Notes: a model not told the origin generated them from the sequence alone. A stretch of DNA of 64,000 nt from Leptospiraceae bacterium (GCA_016711485.1 JADJSX010000007.1:62001-126000); one strand, 5' to 3'; positions 1 to 8,142 are shown, counted from the first letter of the stretch. Numbers and translations are program-made.

Positions 1-67
1 TTGCCCTAATCGTAACATTTCCTGCAATTGATAATCGTTCCAATACAAACTCTAGATAGGATTCCAT
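1..67 (-). CDS. Partial CDS, N-terminus only; possibly TfoX-like
   Basis: An open frame on the minus strand starts at the ATG at 67 and runs off the left edge. It gives 22 residues beginning MESYLEFVLERLSIAGNVTI. A GGGAG ribosome-binding site lies a few bases upstream of the ATG. The phrase LSIAGNVTIRA resembles the beginning of TfoX N-terminal domains, which usually continue into MFGG, but that part lies outside the window. The function is a guess; the start codon is reasonably supported. Confidence 0.4.
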   Translation of the reverse strand, partial: MESYLEFVLERLSIAGNVTIRA

Positions 68-223
68 TCTTTACTCCCGTATTAAAATTTTACAAACATG
101 ATTACTCTTTTAACCAAATTGGATAAGGAAAATGAAAATTGTAAATCAATATTTGATAAATTTATTATTGGTAGGAAAATATTTTTCAAATATCAAACGT
201 ATTTTGACTAGAATCTATAAATT

Positions 224-622
224 TTATTCAGTTCCAAGGTTTAGTTTTTTTATCCTTGCTTTTTTTAAAATGTCTATTAAAAGAATAAAAGACTCGTAAG
301 GGACTTTCTTTTCTACATTTACACTAACAACTTTATCAGAAAACTTTCCTTGTGTGGCGAATTGAGTTAGTTCTTCCTGTGAGATTTCCTTTTCGTCCAA
401 ATAGAATTTTTCATGTAATTTTACGGATATTTGTATATCTGGAGAAAGTTCCGAATTCCCTGTTTTGCTTTTTGGTAAATCTATTTCAAGTTGTTTAAAG
501 TTTTTGGCAAAACTCACACTCATCATAACAAAAATTAATAGTATGAAGATAATATCCATTAGGCTAGACATGTCAAGTGGAGTCTCTCTATTCCTTCTAA
601 GTTTTTTAGGGGAATAACGCAT
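224..622 (-). CDS. exbD: ExbD/TolR family proton-channel subunit
   Basis: 132-residue protein with a short cytoplasmic N-terminus, one membrane segment (about residues 20-42) and a periplasmic domain, the ExbD/TolR plan. The membrane segment carries the conserved Asp (D23 in MDIIFILLIF) that takes up protons in this family. It follows exbB with no intergenic base, so the two are co-transcribed. ExbB/ExbD use the proton gradient to energise TonB- or Tol-dependent outer-membrane processes; no TonB or receptor lies in the window, so the exact partner is unknown. The length is normal for the family. Confidence 0.9.
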   Translation of the reverse strand: MRYSPKKLRRNRETPLDMSSLMDIIFILLIFVMMSVSFAKNFKQLEIDLPKSKTGNSELSPDIQISVKLHEKFYLDEKEISQEELTQFATQGKFSDKVVSVNVEKKVPYESFILLIDILKKARIKKLNLGTE

Positions 623-1105
623 TTACGAATTAAATAAATACCTGTAGGATTTTTCTTCTATAATCTCCAAAATATGTTTTAGAATATAAAATGAAACCAT
701 AGAAGGAATTGCGATTACAAGACCTGCAATTGTGGTTATAAGTGCAACACTAATCCCGTCTGCAAATACTTCTGCTGAAGCGGATCCACTTGTCTTCATA
801 TTTTGGAAAGAAATATAAATCCCAATTACAGTTCCTAAAAGACCGGATAATGTTGATATACCGGAAAGATTGCTTAACCAAAAAATTCTTCTTTCGTAAA
901 GACCTAAATTTTCTTCAAACTGATACCAGAATTTTCGTTTATTGGGATGTTTGCCAGAAGTTTCATACAAAGATTTGATCAGACTACTCGATGGTGAAAT
1001 GTCCTTGTGAATTAATTTTAAGTCTCTTAGAAAAATAAAAAAAGTAGAAACAAGATGGATTATTAAACTTGTATTAATAAATGCTATGAGCACTAGCGGA
1101 TACAT
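623..1105 (-). CDS. exbB: ExbB/TolQ/MotA family proton-channel subunit
   Basis: Inner-membrane partner of the ExbD gene that follows directly. The frame is open from 1222, but that start would overlap the upstream gene by about 70 bases. I prefer the ATG at 1105 (MYPLVLIAFI), which has a GGGGGA Shine-Dalgarno six bases upstream. This gives 160 residues, short for ExbB (usually 200 or more). A GTG start about nine codons upstream is also possible. Three hydrophobic segments are visible. The family signature is GLLGTVIGIYISFQ followed by GISVALITTIAGLVIAIP, the core pore helices. Confidence 0.85.
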   Translation of the reverse strand: MYPLVLIAFINTSLIIHLVSTFFIFLRDLKLIHKDISPSSSLIKSLYETSGKHPNKRKFWYQFEENLGLYERRIFWLSNLSGISTLSGLLGTVIGIYISFQNMKTSGSASAEVFADGISVALITTIAGLVIAIPSMVSFYILKHILEIIEEKSYRYLFNS

Positions 1106-1151
1106 TAAAAATCCCCCAGATTGAAAAGAGGAAACAATCACAAAATAAAAC

Positions 1152-1541
1152 TCACTGAAATTCCATTTTTTTTGCAGAAAGTTCGTTGATTTTTTGAAAT
1201 AATAGATCGTTTGTGTTGGCAAGTCTTGCAGCCATGATATTTACCATTTTAGCGGCAAATAGTGGGTTATCTGAAAGAAATTTTTCTAATTGTGCACGAC
1301 TTTCAATAACAGCTAAGCGGACATCTGATATTACCCGTGCGCATGCACTTCTAGGTTTATCGCGAAACAAAGCCATTTCCCCAAAAAAGTCACCTTGGTT
1401 CATAGATGCCAAATGTGTCTCTTGCCTGTTAAGAATTACATAAATCTCCACAGTTCCTTCTAGGACTATGTACATAGACTTTCCGAAGTCCCCTTCTTTG
1501 AAGATTGTTTTACCCGTTTTTAAACTAACAATCGATGCCAT
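1152..1541 (-). CDS. Cyclic nucleotide-binding (Crp/cNMP) single-domain protein
   Basis: 129-residue protein that is essentially one cNMP-binding beta-barrel. The phosphate-binding cassette is visible as GDFFGEMALFRDKPRSACAR, with the Glu and Arg that contact the ribose-phosphate of cAMP or cGMP. There is no helix-turn-helix and no enzymatic domain; the last 25 residues are helical. It probably signals by interaction. It sits just upstream of exbB in the same direction (46 bp to the preferred exbB start). A class III adenylate cyclase at 18122 could supply its ligand, but that link is inference. Confidence 0.85.
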   Translation of the reverse strand: MASIVSLKTGKTIFKEGDFGKSMYIVLEGTVEIYVILNRQETHLASMNQGDFFGEMALFRDKPRSACARVISDVRLAVIESRAQLEKFLSDNPLFAAKMVNIMAARLANTNDLLFQKINELSAKKMEFQ

Positions 1542-1654
1542 TCATATTCCTCAATTCGGAAAAACATTTTACGTTTTGTAAATAATTCTTGAACATATTA
1601 CATTATAATTGTAAGCTTAACAAAGCCTAATAATTAACAACATCCTATATAACC

Positions 1655-2797
1655 ATGATACAAACAACTAATTTATATATCGAACTTTTCGGTCTAATTC
1701 TTCTACTCTTACTAGTAGTAAGTTTCCAGTCATTCAAAAATTTATTTACAATGGATACAAAATCTCTTCCAAAAAAGGGAGAAAGAAGCCAAGTTGTAGA
1801 TTTTGTCCGTGGGATAGCGATGTGTTCGATTGTAATCATCCATATTGACTCCTACTTTTCTTTTTTTCATCCAAGTGATCCAGAAATTATTATTACTAAA
1901 CTTATTGCAAATTTTTCTAGATTTTGCGTGCCAGCCTTTATTTTATCCTCCGGATTCTTTTTATCCTGGAAAGGATTTTCCGCATTCTGGGCTTCGAAAT
2001 TAAAAAACCTTCTAATTCCTTACATTCTAATTGCATGCGTTGGATACTTTACGAAATACCCGCCAGCGAATTTTACATCCGACATAATTTCTAAGTTACT
2101 CTTAGGGCAAGTTTTTCAGCCGTATTACTATGTTCCCCTGCTCTTTGGATTTTATTTACTTTATACGCTTTTCTTTAGAAATATCCAATCATGGAAACAG
2201 AATACATTTTACGCAGTGTTATTCCTTTCCCTACTACTCAATTTCTGGTCGAATCATTTTTTCCCAAAGTCGATGCCACTGATTGGAGGATTGGAAGCTA
2301 TTAGTTTTACTAATTTTATTTTCTTTTTTTTACTTGGATTTAGTGCAAAACAAATTCTTACGAACAAGGAAACTTTTTTAGAGAATATAAATGCAAACAA
2401 ATTGTATTTCCCGTTTTTACTTTTTGCAATTTTACTTTATCTAGGGGTTGTTTGTTATTACACTATCGAAATGCATCTGGAAATTTCTAATCATTTTATT
2501 TTTTATCCAATTGTTTGTTTTGTGGCTCTCACATTTGTTGGAATTAAATTGGAACCAATTCAATTTAAACCAGTAAAGAAAGTTTACTCCGGATTAGCCT
2601 ATATTGGTGAAAATAGTCTTGCTTTATTCCTACTTCATCCTATGACCATTCACTTGATGCATATGATTGACCCTTATTATTTTGGTGGTTTTTATTTCGG
2701 TTGGTTAGTCACTTTTGCGATTAATATCATTGTTCCTCTAGTAGTATGGAAACTTGCTTACAGTCTTATTAATAAATTGGCAGAAAGGTTTGTATAA
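1655..2797 (+). CDS. Acyltransferase 3 family membrane protein
   Basis: 380-residue polytopic protein with about ten hydrophobic segments. After an N-terminal membrane segment, the acyltransferase-3 signature appears at about residues 48-65 (VVDFVRGIAMCSIVIIHID), with the Arg and His typical of O-acyltransferases of sugars, lipid A or peptidoglycan. The C-terminal hydrophobic helices contain NSLALFLLHP. The acceptor cannot be told from sequence. The gene stands alone between a divergent gene and a repeat-rich gap. Confidence 0.82.
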   Translation: MIQTTNLYIELFGLILLLLLVVSFQSFKNLFTMDTKSLPKKGERSQVVDFVRGIAMCSIVIIHIDSYFSFFHPSDPEIIITKLIANFSRFCVPAFILSSGFFLSWKGFSAFWASKLKNLLIPYILIACVGYFTKYPPANFTSDIISKLLLGQVFQPYYYVPLLFGFYLLYTLFFRNIQSWKQNTFYAVLFLSLLLNFWSNHFFPKSMPLIGGLEAISFTNFIFFFLLGFSAKQILTNKETFLENINANKLYFPFLLFAILLYLGVVCYYTIEMHLEISNHFIFYPIVCFVALTFVGIKLEPIQFKPVKKVYSGLAYIGENSLALFLLHPMTIHLMHMIDPYYFGGFYFGWLVTFAINIIVPLVVWKLAYSLINKLAERFV

Positions 2798-2977
2798 AAA
2801 TTTATGAAATGTCCAATAGGTTCGATCTCACTTGAAAAAGAAAACCCGACGTAGCTCCGTTAGCCCATCAGGCAGAAGGAGCGAAGGTCTGCTCGTCGTT
2901 TCGCACTGGGCGTTCCGGCAACTTGCGTGTAATTGTGATTAGCCATTTTACTCCTACTGCCGTCGGGCTCTCTCTAT

Positions 2978-3013
2978 TGTCATCTTTTTTCAAAAAGATT
3001 AAAAAAGATGACA
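2978..3013. repeat. Perfect 13-bp inverted repeat, TGTCA-type element
   Basis: TGTCATCTTTTTT and AAAAAAGATGACA form a perfect 13-bp stem around a 10-base loop. The outer flanks (CTGCCGTCGGGCTCTC on the left, GATCCCTAACGC on the right) match those of the palindromes at 8160 and 29517, although the stem itself differs. Confidence 0.75.
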
Positions 3014-3107
3014 CCGTTCGATCCCTAACGCATCGGCGTTGTCGAACTTTTTTCTTTCTCTGTAGGGTTTCACCCTATTACCCGAACTTCTTTCCTTTCT
3101 CCTCTCA

Positions 3108-3349
3108 AAGAGAGATTCTTTTTGTTACCGCTTTCCCAGCGAAGGGTGATCTTTAGTGTTACATTTTTTTGGTTTTTGTATCAAACTGCGACCGAGCAGT
3201 TTGGGGATTGCACCCCTGTGCAATGGGTGGAAGGGCAAAAAAAGGTAACGCCAAAAAAACCCAAAACCCGCAGCTCAGGCTTCTTCGCTTTAACACTTCG
3301 CAATGCTCCTTTAAGACTCTTTGTTATTCTGGCTTTTTCGCATAATTAA
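3108..3349. repeat. Dispersed repeat, copy 1 (about 240 bp)
   Basis: This segment, from TTGTTACCGCTTTCCCAGCG to GGCTTTTTCGCATAAT, recurs at 16636-16832. Inside it GTTACATTTTTTTG pairs with CAAAAAAAGGTAAC (3158-3171 with 3236-3249, one mismatch). Compared with the second copy, the loop holds about 49 extra bases with two further hairpins (CAAACTGC/GCAGTTTG and ATTGCAC/GTGCAAT). The repeat is not coding. Confidence 0.75.
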
Positions 3350-3624
3350 TATTACTCTTTAGCACTAGAATAATTCTTTATCGGATAATAATAAGTATCC
3401 TCATATTGCCTAGACCAATTCTTTCAATTTGGCACGCTGCGTTCCAAATCTGACAAAAAATTTCCCATTTCCTACCCTCTTTTCACTTTGTCTGAATCTC
3501 GTTTCAATCTTGATTCTATTGATTATTTCTCGTTTTTAGACTTCCCATTTGCTAGTTCATCGGATAATCGTGAGTTAATCCGTTTTTCGACTAATCCCTA
3601 AAACACGAATAACAATTACACTTT

Positions 3625-4248
3625 TCATTTCAAAGCCTTTCCACATTTTTCACTGATGAGATAAGATATTAATTTTTGGTATTGCTCACCGTTACCGTTA
3701 TCCCAAAAATGCAAATAGTATGCACACAAACATGAATCTACTTGACCATTAATAACATACTGAATACAATCTCTTGCTTTACTATCATATTCACAAGATG
3801 CAAATAAGCCACTACCCTTTAAGTCAAATAACTTCGAATTTAAAAGGTTTTTATTTATACATTGAGTAATCTTAGATTCCTCAAGTGTCCATCTTTCATG
3901 AGATTGGAATACCACCTTATCATTATTCGTCAGTTCATTTTCATAAAATTTTTTATCTGGTTTTGGAACACACACTTCAACGCACGTTTTATTATTTTCT
4001 AAATTTTTTATATTTCGAATGTATTTAAAATTCCATTCATCGTTTTCACATTCATTCATTTCTTGAAACCTTTTCCCTTTATTGAACACAGGTGGCGGAC
4101 ATCTAAAGCCATCGAATCCGCCGAAGAAGGATTTGCCTGAGTACCGATCTTCGTATTCTTTTAATCTTTCATTGTGGTAAAAAAAACAATTGTCACCGAC
4201 TAAAACAATAATACAAAAAAACATTCTATAGAAATAAGCCTTTTTCAT
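3625..4248 (-). CDS. Secreted Cys-rich protein, candidate immunity partner
   Basis: 207 residues. The first 20 residues are a signal-peptide-like stretch (YFYRMFFCIIVLVG), followed by a soluble, Cys-rich body with about ten cysteines including CVEVCVP and SCLCAYY. I recognise no family. The gene overlaps the end of the metallopeptidase-like toxin cassette upstream by 23 bp, so it is translated right after it. That position is where polymorphic toxins carry their immunity gene; export would fit a target active outside the cytoplasm. The immunity role is inference from position only. Confidence 0.55.
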   Translation of the reverse strand: MKKAYFYRMFFCIIVLVGDNCFFYHNERLKEYEDRYSGKSFFGGFDGFRCPPPVFNKGKRFQEMNECENDEWNFKYIRNIKNLENNKTCVEVCVPKPDKKFYENELTNNDKVVFQSHERWTLEESKITQCINKNLLNSKLFDLKGSGLFASCEYDSKARDCIQYVINGQVDSCLCAYYLHFWDNGNGEQYQKLISYLISEKCGKALK

Positions 4249-5584
4249 TTAATATTCCCAGCTTTCTCATGTAATTTAATTTATTGATAATAATTGCTCT
4301 ATTGATGTCTGCACGAGTATCCGAAGTAATAGGTAATTCTTTTAATTTGCCCTTTTCATCGAATAAAAATACCCCATCTCTGTTTGAAGCTACAACAAAC
4401 AATTCATTTTCATGACCTATAAAACTTCTCGGATTCGAATTTATGTTATTGTATATCAGTCCACCTAAACGTTCTCGACTAATTCCATATTTACTAGCAA
4501 ATCTATCTATTTTTCGTAGTGTTTCTATATTCTCGTCATTAATGGATTTCATTTTATCCCACGCCTCTGAATTCAACGCTTGTATAGAATGAGTTAATTC
4601 ATGCGAAAGTACTCCAATGTCGTATAAATCAAATTGCCTGACCCCGCCTGAGTCACTTGATTGAGTCGCATATTGCTTTATAACATGTTCATTTTTTCCT
4701 TCAGCATCACCTAACTTATTTTTTCCATCATCCATCTCTCTAAGATTGTAAATAATTTCACCTTTAGCGTCAGGCGGTGTTGAGAATAAAGTAGGCGACT
4801 CTATAAAAGGATTTTCGAAACTCATTAATTTTTCAAAATCAAAATCTATTCTGATTAATTTTTCTATTGTGGTACCCAAACCTCCATTTCTTATTTTGAT
4901 ATTATCTAAATCCAATTTATTAAATGGATTTCCAAATAAATCAATTTCCGTTGTCAAAGTTTTTTTCAACCAAGGGGTTAATGGCACTTCTGTCCTACCT
5001 TCCTCTTTCCATTTTCTCATTAAGTCCTTGCTATGAAATTCTTCAAAAGCAAATTCCTGTTTTAAAATATTTACATAATCTTCCTTATCTTTTGTATTCT
5101 TGTTCATCTTCTCAAAATCAATTGGATTCTCATTGAACTCGCCTGGATTTGAATTTGCGTATTTACTTAACAAAGCCTTCTTACTATCAGCCAATTCATT
5201 CAATACTTTTAGTTGTTCCTTTTGTGCCGATGTAGCTTGCCCGCGATCAACTAAAGTCTGTAAAGCAGATTGTAATCCTCCTTTCTCTCCACTTGCCATC
5301 ACAATTTGGTTATCCATTTGGAATCCATCTTGCCAATTCGACAAACGTTCTCCCAAACTTTGCAAGAATCCTACATCGCTATATGAAACTGTGGATACAT
5401 AACCCTCGTTAGCCGCAGTCATGGCGGGAGTTTTTTCCCTTAACTTTTTAATTTCTGCCTCTGTATCCCTTACAATTCCTCCACCAATGCTGGACAGTCC
5501 TGTTGAAACCTGTGCTCTCCTTATATCATCCAATTGCGCATGACGTTCAGCATCCGCAGGGCTTAAATTTTCTCCATTCTTCAA
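4226..5584 (-). CDS. Metallopeptidase-like toxin tip, cut off from its carrier by a frameshift
   Basis: The 452-residue frame starts at a TTG overlapping the stop of the upstream piece (TTGA). The same frame stays open further upstream to about 5674 and reads DELPNHYDNDDPDKGLTRNE, with an EF-hand-like acidic loop, so the tip was once fused to the carrier block at 5672-6156. A one-base deletion broke the fusion. The body has a helical region, then VLSHELTHSIQ, a zincin HExxH motif at residues 328-332, and a C-terminal region beginning GHENELFVVASNRDGV. I infer a zinc-dependent peptidase toxin domain. The assigned start and present expression are uncertain. Confidence 0.6.
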   Translation of the reverse strand: MKNGENLSPADAERHAQLDDIRRAQVSTGLSSIGGGIVRDTEAEIKKLREKTPAMTAANEGYVSTVSYSDVGFLQSLGERLSNWQDGFQMDNQIVMASGEKGGLQSALQTLVDRGQATSAQKEQLKVLNELADSKKALLSKYANSNPGEFNENPIDFEKMNKNTKDKEDYVNILKQEFAFEEFHSKDLMRKWKEEGRTEVPLTPWLKKTLTTEIDLFGNPFNKLDLDNIKIRNGGLGTTIEKLIRIDFDFEKLMSFENPFIESPTLFSTPPDAKGEIIYNLREMDDGKNKLGDAEGKNEHVIKQYATQSSDSGGVRQFDLYDIGVLSHELTHSIQALNSEAWDKMKSINDENIETLRKIDRFASKYGISRERLGGLIYNNINSNPRSFIGHENELFVVASNRDGVFLFDEKGKLKELPITSDTRADINRAIIINKLNYMRKLGILNEKGLFL

Positions 5585-6144
5585 CTTATTCTGTAGAGCT
5601 TTGTATTCAGAAAGTTCATTACGAGTAAGACCCTTATCTGGATCATCGTTGTCATAATGATTTGGTAACTCATCCCCGGTCTCCTAGCAACCGTAGTCGT
5701 ATTACCACCATTACCCGCAGAACTCCCACCACTCGGAGCACTAGACCCAGAACCACCAGCAGCCCAAGCCGCAAGACCGGACATAGCAAGAGCACCAGTA
5801 GCAAATGCCAAATCCACAAGCCCCTGAGGTCCTTCCTCACCCGAATCATTCGGATTCTCCGCATCTTCACTTTCCGAACTCTGTTGCTGCGATTTAAGCA
5901 AGTCTATTATATCCTGTCCATTAATCTCACCGAGGAAATTCTCATTCGGAGTATAATTCCCGTAACGATCTACACTACCCTGTTGTGAACCGAGTATCGT
6001 CAAAGAAGAGGATACTCCCGATTTACCATTCTCGATTCCCAATCCATACCCATTCCCAAAATCCATTTCCCCGCTTACGGTTACTCCATCTTTGCCAATA
6101 CTAATCTCGGAACTCATTTCAATCCCGTTGAAATTTCTCTCCAT
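5581..6144 (-). pseudogene. Duplicated carrier block of the large toxin-like protein, frameshifted at its end
   Basis: The first 160 residues repeat residues about 706-860 of the 1455-residue protein at 8946-13313 almost exactly (SSEISIGKDGVTVSGEMDFG, LAFATGALAMSGLAAWAAGG, GSSAPSGGSSAGNGGN). DNA identity extends from about 5672 to 6156. After RRPG the frame runs into unrelated residues and stops. In the intact homologue this point reads RRPED, and restoring one base to CCGGGGATGAG would join the block to the metallopeptidase tip. The N-terminal part of the protein is missing, so this is an orphan cassette rather than a complete gene. Confidence 0.75.
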
Positions 6145-6186
6145 TAAATCTACACTCCTCAGGTAGCGTGGAATATATCGTAAACA

Positions 6187-6759
6187 TTATTTTGTTAAAT
6201 TTTTATTTTTCAATTCTTTTAAAAATTCTTGGAAACCTTTTTCAGCTTGCTTTCCTTCTTTTTTTGCCCATTGTTCAATTTTAGATAAATGAAATGGCTG
6301 ACTTTGGGCTACTAAAATTGCCTGCTCTAAACAATCCCTTGATTGAAAATAAATGAAAGATGCAAGTCTGTCTTTTATACAATCAGTTGGACTTAATATT
6401 TTTATAATTTTACCTTTTACTTTTATTTCATCTGGAGTTATTTCAAAATCATCCGCGATCATAACTGGAGGAGATAAAAATTCTACAAATATATGTTTGC
6501 ACTTAGGATGTTCAAAATGTCTGCCTGCCACTCGTTTTTTAAATCCTATTTCAGACATGATAGGAATTAAATCTTTGTTAGTTACTTCAAAAGAAGTACA
6601 GACTAAATCTAAATCTCCGGAACGGTAAATTCCTTTTGAATAAATGGAAACTACAGAGCCTCCAACTAATACACTTCCTATTCCAGACTTTGCCAAGTGG
6701 TAGGCAACATATTTCCAGACTTCTTCCTCCGTTGCCGTTTTCCAATTCGGCTCTTTCAT
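6187..6759 (-). CDS. Nucleotidyltransferase-like protein (AbiEii/DUF6036 type)
   Basis: 190 residues. The nucleotidyltransferase signature is visible near the N-terminus as LVGGSVVSIYSKGIYRSGDL with GDLDLV, that is GGS plus a D-x-D pair, which binds metal and NTP in this fold. SPTDCIKDRLA later in the chain is also typical of AbiEii/DUF6036-type proteins. The start overlaps the winged-helix gene upstream by four bases (ATGA), so the two form one unit. Such pairs are often toxin-antitoxin or phage-defence modules; that role is inferred, not shown. Confidence 0.7.
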   Translation of the reverse strand: MKEPNWKTATEEEVWKYVAYHLAKSGIGSVLVGGSVVSIYSKGIYRSGDLDLVCTSFEVTNKDLIPIMSEIGFKKRVAGRHFEHPKCKHIFVEFLSPPVMIADDFEITPDEIKVKGKIIKILSPTDCIKDRLASFIYFQSRDCLEQAILVAQSQPFHLSKIEQWAKKEGKQAEKGFQEFLKELKNKNLTK

Positions 6760-7088
6760 TTAACTGGTTTTCCTTTTCGCCTAGGTCTTCTTCTTATTTT
6801 AAAAATTTTTTCCTTATTTTCAAGTGGAATATTATCATAAGCAATTTTAATAATATTCATCATGGGTTTAGTAAAGGCAGACTTTGGATTAAAAGAATAC
6901 AATCGGGCTTTGCCAATTTCTTTTGAAATTAAAATACCTGCCATTTCAAATCGATTTAACTGATTTAAAATAGGAGTTAACGCAATTTTATAATCACTAG
7001 AAATTGCAGAAGCATGGATTTCTCCATAGTGGTATATATGTAGTAAAACTCTTTCTGCTGTTTTATTTCCTAATATTAATTCTAACAT
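6756..7088 (-). CDS. Winged-helix DNA-binding protein, partner of the nucleotidyltransferase
   Basis: 110 residues with a predicted winged helix over residues 5-70 (AERVLLHIYHYGEIHASAIS, then TPILNQLNRFEMAGILISKE) and a strongly basic C-terminus (FKIRRRPRRKGKPVK). It resembles the small transcriptional regulators paired with AbiEii-type nucleotidyltransferases. It is the first gene of a two-gene unit with a four-base overlap. A 10-bp inverted repeat just upstream (7100-7143) is a candidate operator, which would fit autoregulation. Confidence 0.7.
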   Translation of the reverse strand: MLELILGNKTAERVLLHIYHYGEIHASAISSDYKIALTPILNQLNRFEMAGILISKEIGKARLYSFNPKSAFTKPMMNIIKIAYDNIPLENKEKIFKIRRRPRRKGKPVK

Positions 7089-7099
7089 TTGAAATTCAT

Positions 7100-7143
7100 T
7101 ATAAACTAATAAATAGATTATATCAACTATATTTTAGTTTATA
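7100..7143 (-). promoter_or_regulatory. Inverted repeat upstream of winged-helix gene, possible operator
   Basis: TATAAACTAA (7100-7109) and TTAGTTTATA (7134-7143) are perfect inverted copies 24 bases apart, ending 12 bases from the ATG at 7088. The position upstream of a winged-helix gene suggests an autoregulatory site. It also borders the integrase remnant, so it could belong to that element instead. Confidence 0.35.
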
Positions 7144-7153
7144 CCTTTTTTAT

Positions 7154-7811
7154 TTTTTAAAACCAAAATCATCCTTTTTCCCAAATAACAAGGCTAGACA
7201 ACGTTGGAAAACTTTTCTTTCTAACCATGCTGATAAAATTATCGCTATGGATTTTTGTGTTTCGTATACTTGGAATTTTAAAACTTTGTATACGTTGTTT
7301 ATCATCTCGCATAATACTAGAGAGATTCTTTACTTTTGTTCTACTTATAACCCAAATCCAAGTTGGATGAAGCAACAAATACGTAATGCCTTTGGATTTG
7401 TTGAATTCCTTCCAAAATATCTAATCATGGACAACGATTCTATTTTCTCGAAAGACTTTCATTGTTTCTTGCGGCGATTCGGGATATTCCCCAAAAGAAC
7501 TGCTTTTCATTCTCCCTGGCAGAATGGGATTATGGAAAGATTTAATGGAACTGTTAGAAGAGAGTTGCTGGATCATATTATTCCTCTTAGTGAAGTTCAT
7601 TTAGATTCTCTTCTCAAGGATTATATTCACTATTACAATAACTCTCGGTCTCATTTATTTCGAAATAAAGACTCACCTCTTGGTAGAATCTATGAGCCGT
7701 TACCTTCGAAACTTTATTCACCAAATGCAATTCCTGTTCTTGGAGGGTTACATCATGTATACCGTTGGTATCCCACCTCCATATAGTCTTGCGGATTGCA
7801 TTTTGGCGAGG
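7154..7811 (+). mobile_element. Integrase-core transposase remnant (copy 1), N-terminus missing
   Basis: The frame ending at 7786 encodes an rve/DDE integrase core: first Asp in AMDFCVSYTW, second in YLIMDNDSIF, Glu in GIMERFNGTVRRELLDH. It ends with VLGGLHHVYRW, the usual C-terminus of IS481-like integrase-core proteins. Homology with the two other copies begins near 7154, so the N-terminal helix-turn-helix is lost. The shared 3' end (CGGATTGCATTTTGGCGAGG) stops at about 7811, where the element abuts a broken gene of opposite orientation. No complete terminal repeats are seen. Confidence 0.7.
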
Positions 7812-8114
7812 CACAGCTATCCAACTATCTATATCCTTCGACTCTGCTCCTACCTCCTGGTAAAAACCTTGCATTGCCCCAGGATCATATTCCCCAAAAT
7901 CCAACGCCTGAGGAATTATCGCATCCGCAGCCAAACCATGATTTGGCGCTAGTGCCATCGGTGCATGGAATATGTAAAATACAAAACTGACTAACGCTAA
8001 CGCTCCCTGTAATAACACAACAGGACTCTCTGGTAGTATTCCTTTTATCCACTTCTTTAAACCTTTTCGCTTTATGTCTTTGGGCGAATCGGCGTTACCC
8101 TTTCCTGAAGGATC
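7812..8114 (-). pseudogene. Broken C-terminal fragment, RHS-associated-like
   Basis: Reading the minus strand from 8114, an open frame gives DPSGKGNADSPKDIKRKGLK, then a hydrophobic segment (VVLLQGALALVSFVFYIFHA), then FGEYDPGAMQGFYQEVGAES. It stops being coding exactly where the integrase remnant begins. The opening DPSGKGN resembles the sequence that follows the RHS-repeat core in polymorphic toxins, but one such phrase is weak evidence. The upstream frame is closed by a stop. It is certainly a fragment; its family is uncertain. Confidence 0.45.
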
Positions 8115-8142
8115 ATGTCCCTACCTCTACCACAACACGCCG

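Larger units (their letters stand above)
2798..3624. other. Gene-free gap made of dispersed repeats
   Basis: No convincing gene is present; the short frames here have no family features. The stretch holds a TGTCA-type palindrome (2978-3013), a repeat of about 240 bp shared with 16636-16832, and at 3449-3483 a near copy of the translation start of the large gene at 13313. The motif CCGTTAGCCCATCAGGCA at about 2856 recurs inverted and slightly changed near 14561. The base composition is more GC-rich and palindromic than the neighbouring genes. It looks like a graveyard of small mobile repeats. Confidence 0.7.

Noticed and set aside
2850..3350. Integron attC-like sites (GTTAGC/GCTAAC-type boxes around palindromes)
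   Set aside because: The boxes do not fit GTTRRRY/RYYYAAC, the palindromes are perfect rather than showing attC-type bulges, no integrase of the IntI type is present and no cassette array follows.
4226..5584. The metallopeptidase tip as an independent gene starting at the overlapping TTGA
   Set aside because: The frame stays open and protein-like upstream of the TTG (DELPNHYDNDDPDKG) as far as the carrier block, so a lost fusion explains it better; independent translation by coupling is still possible.
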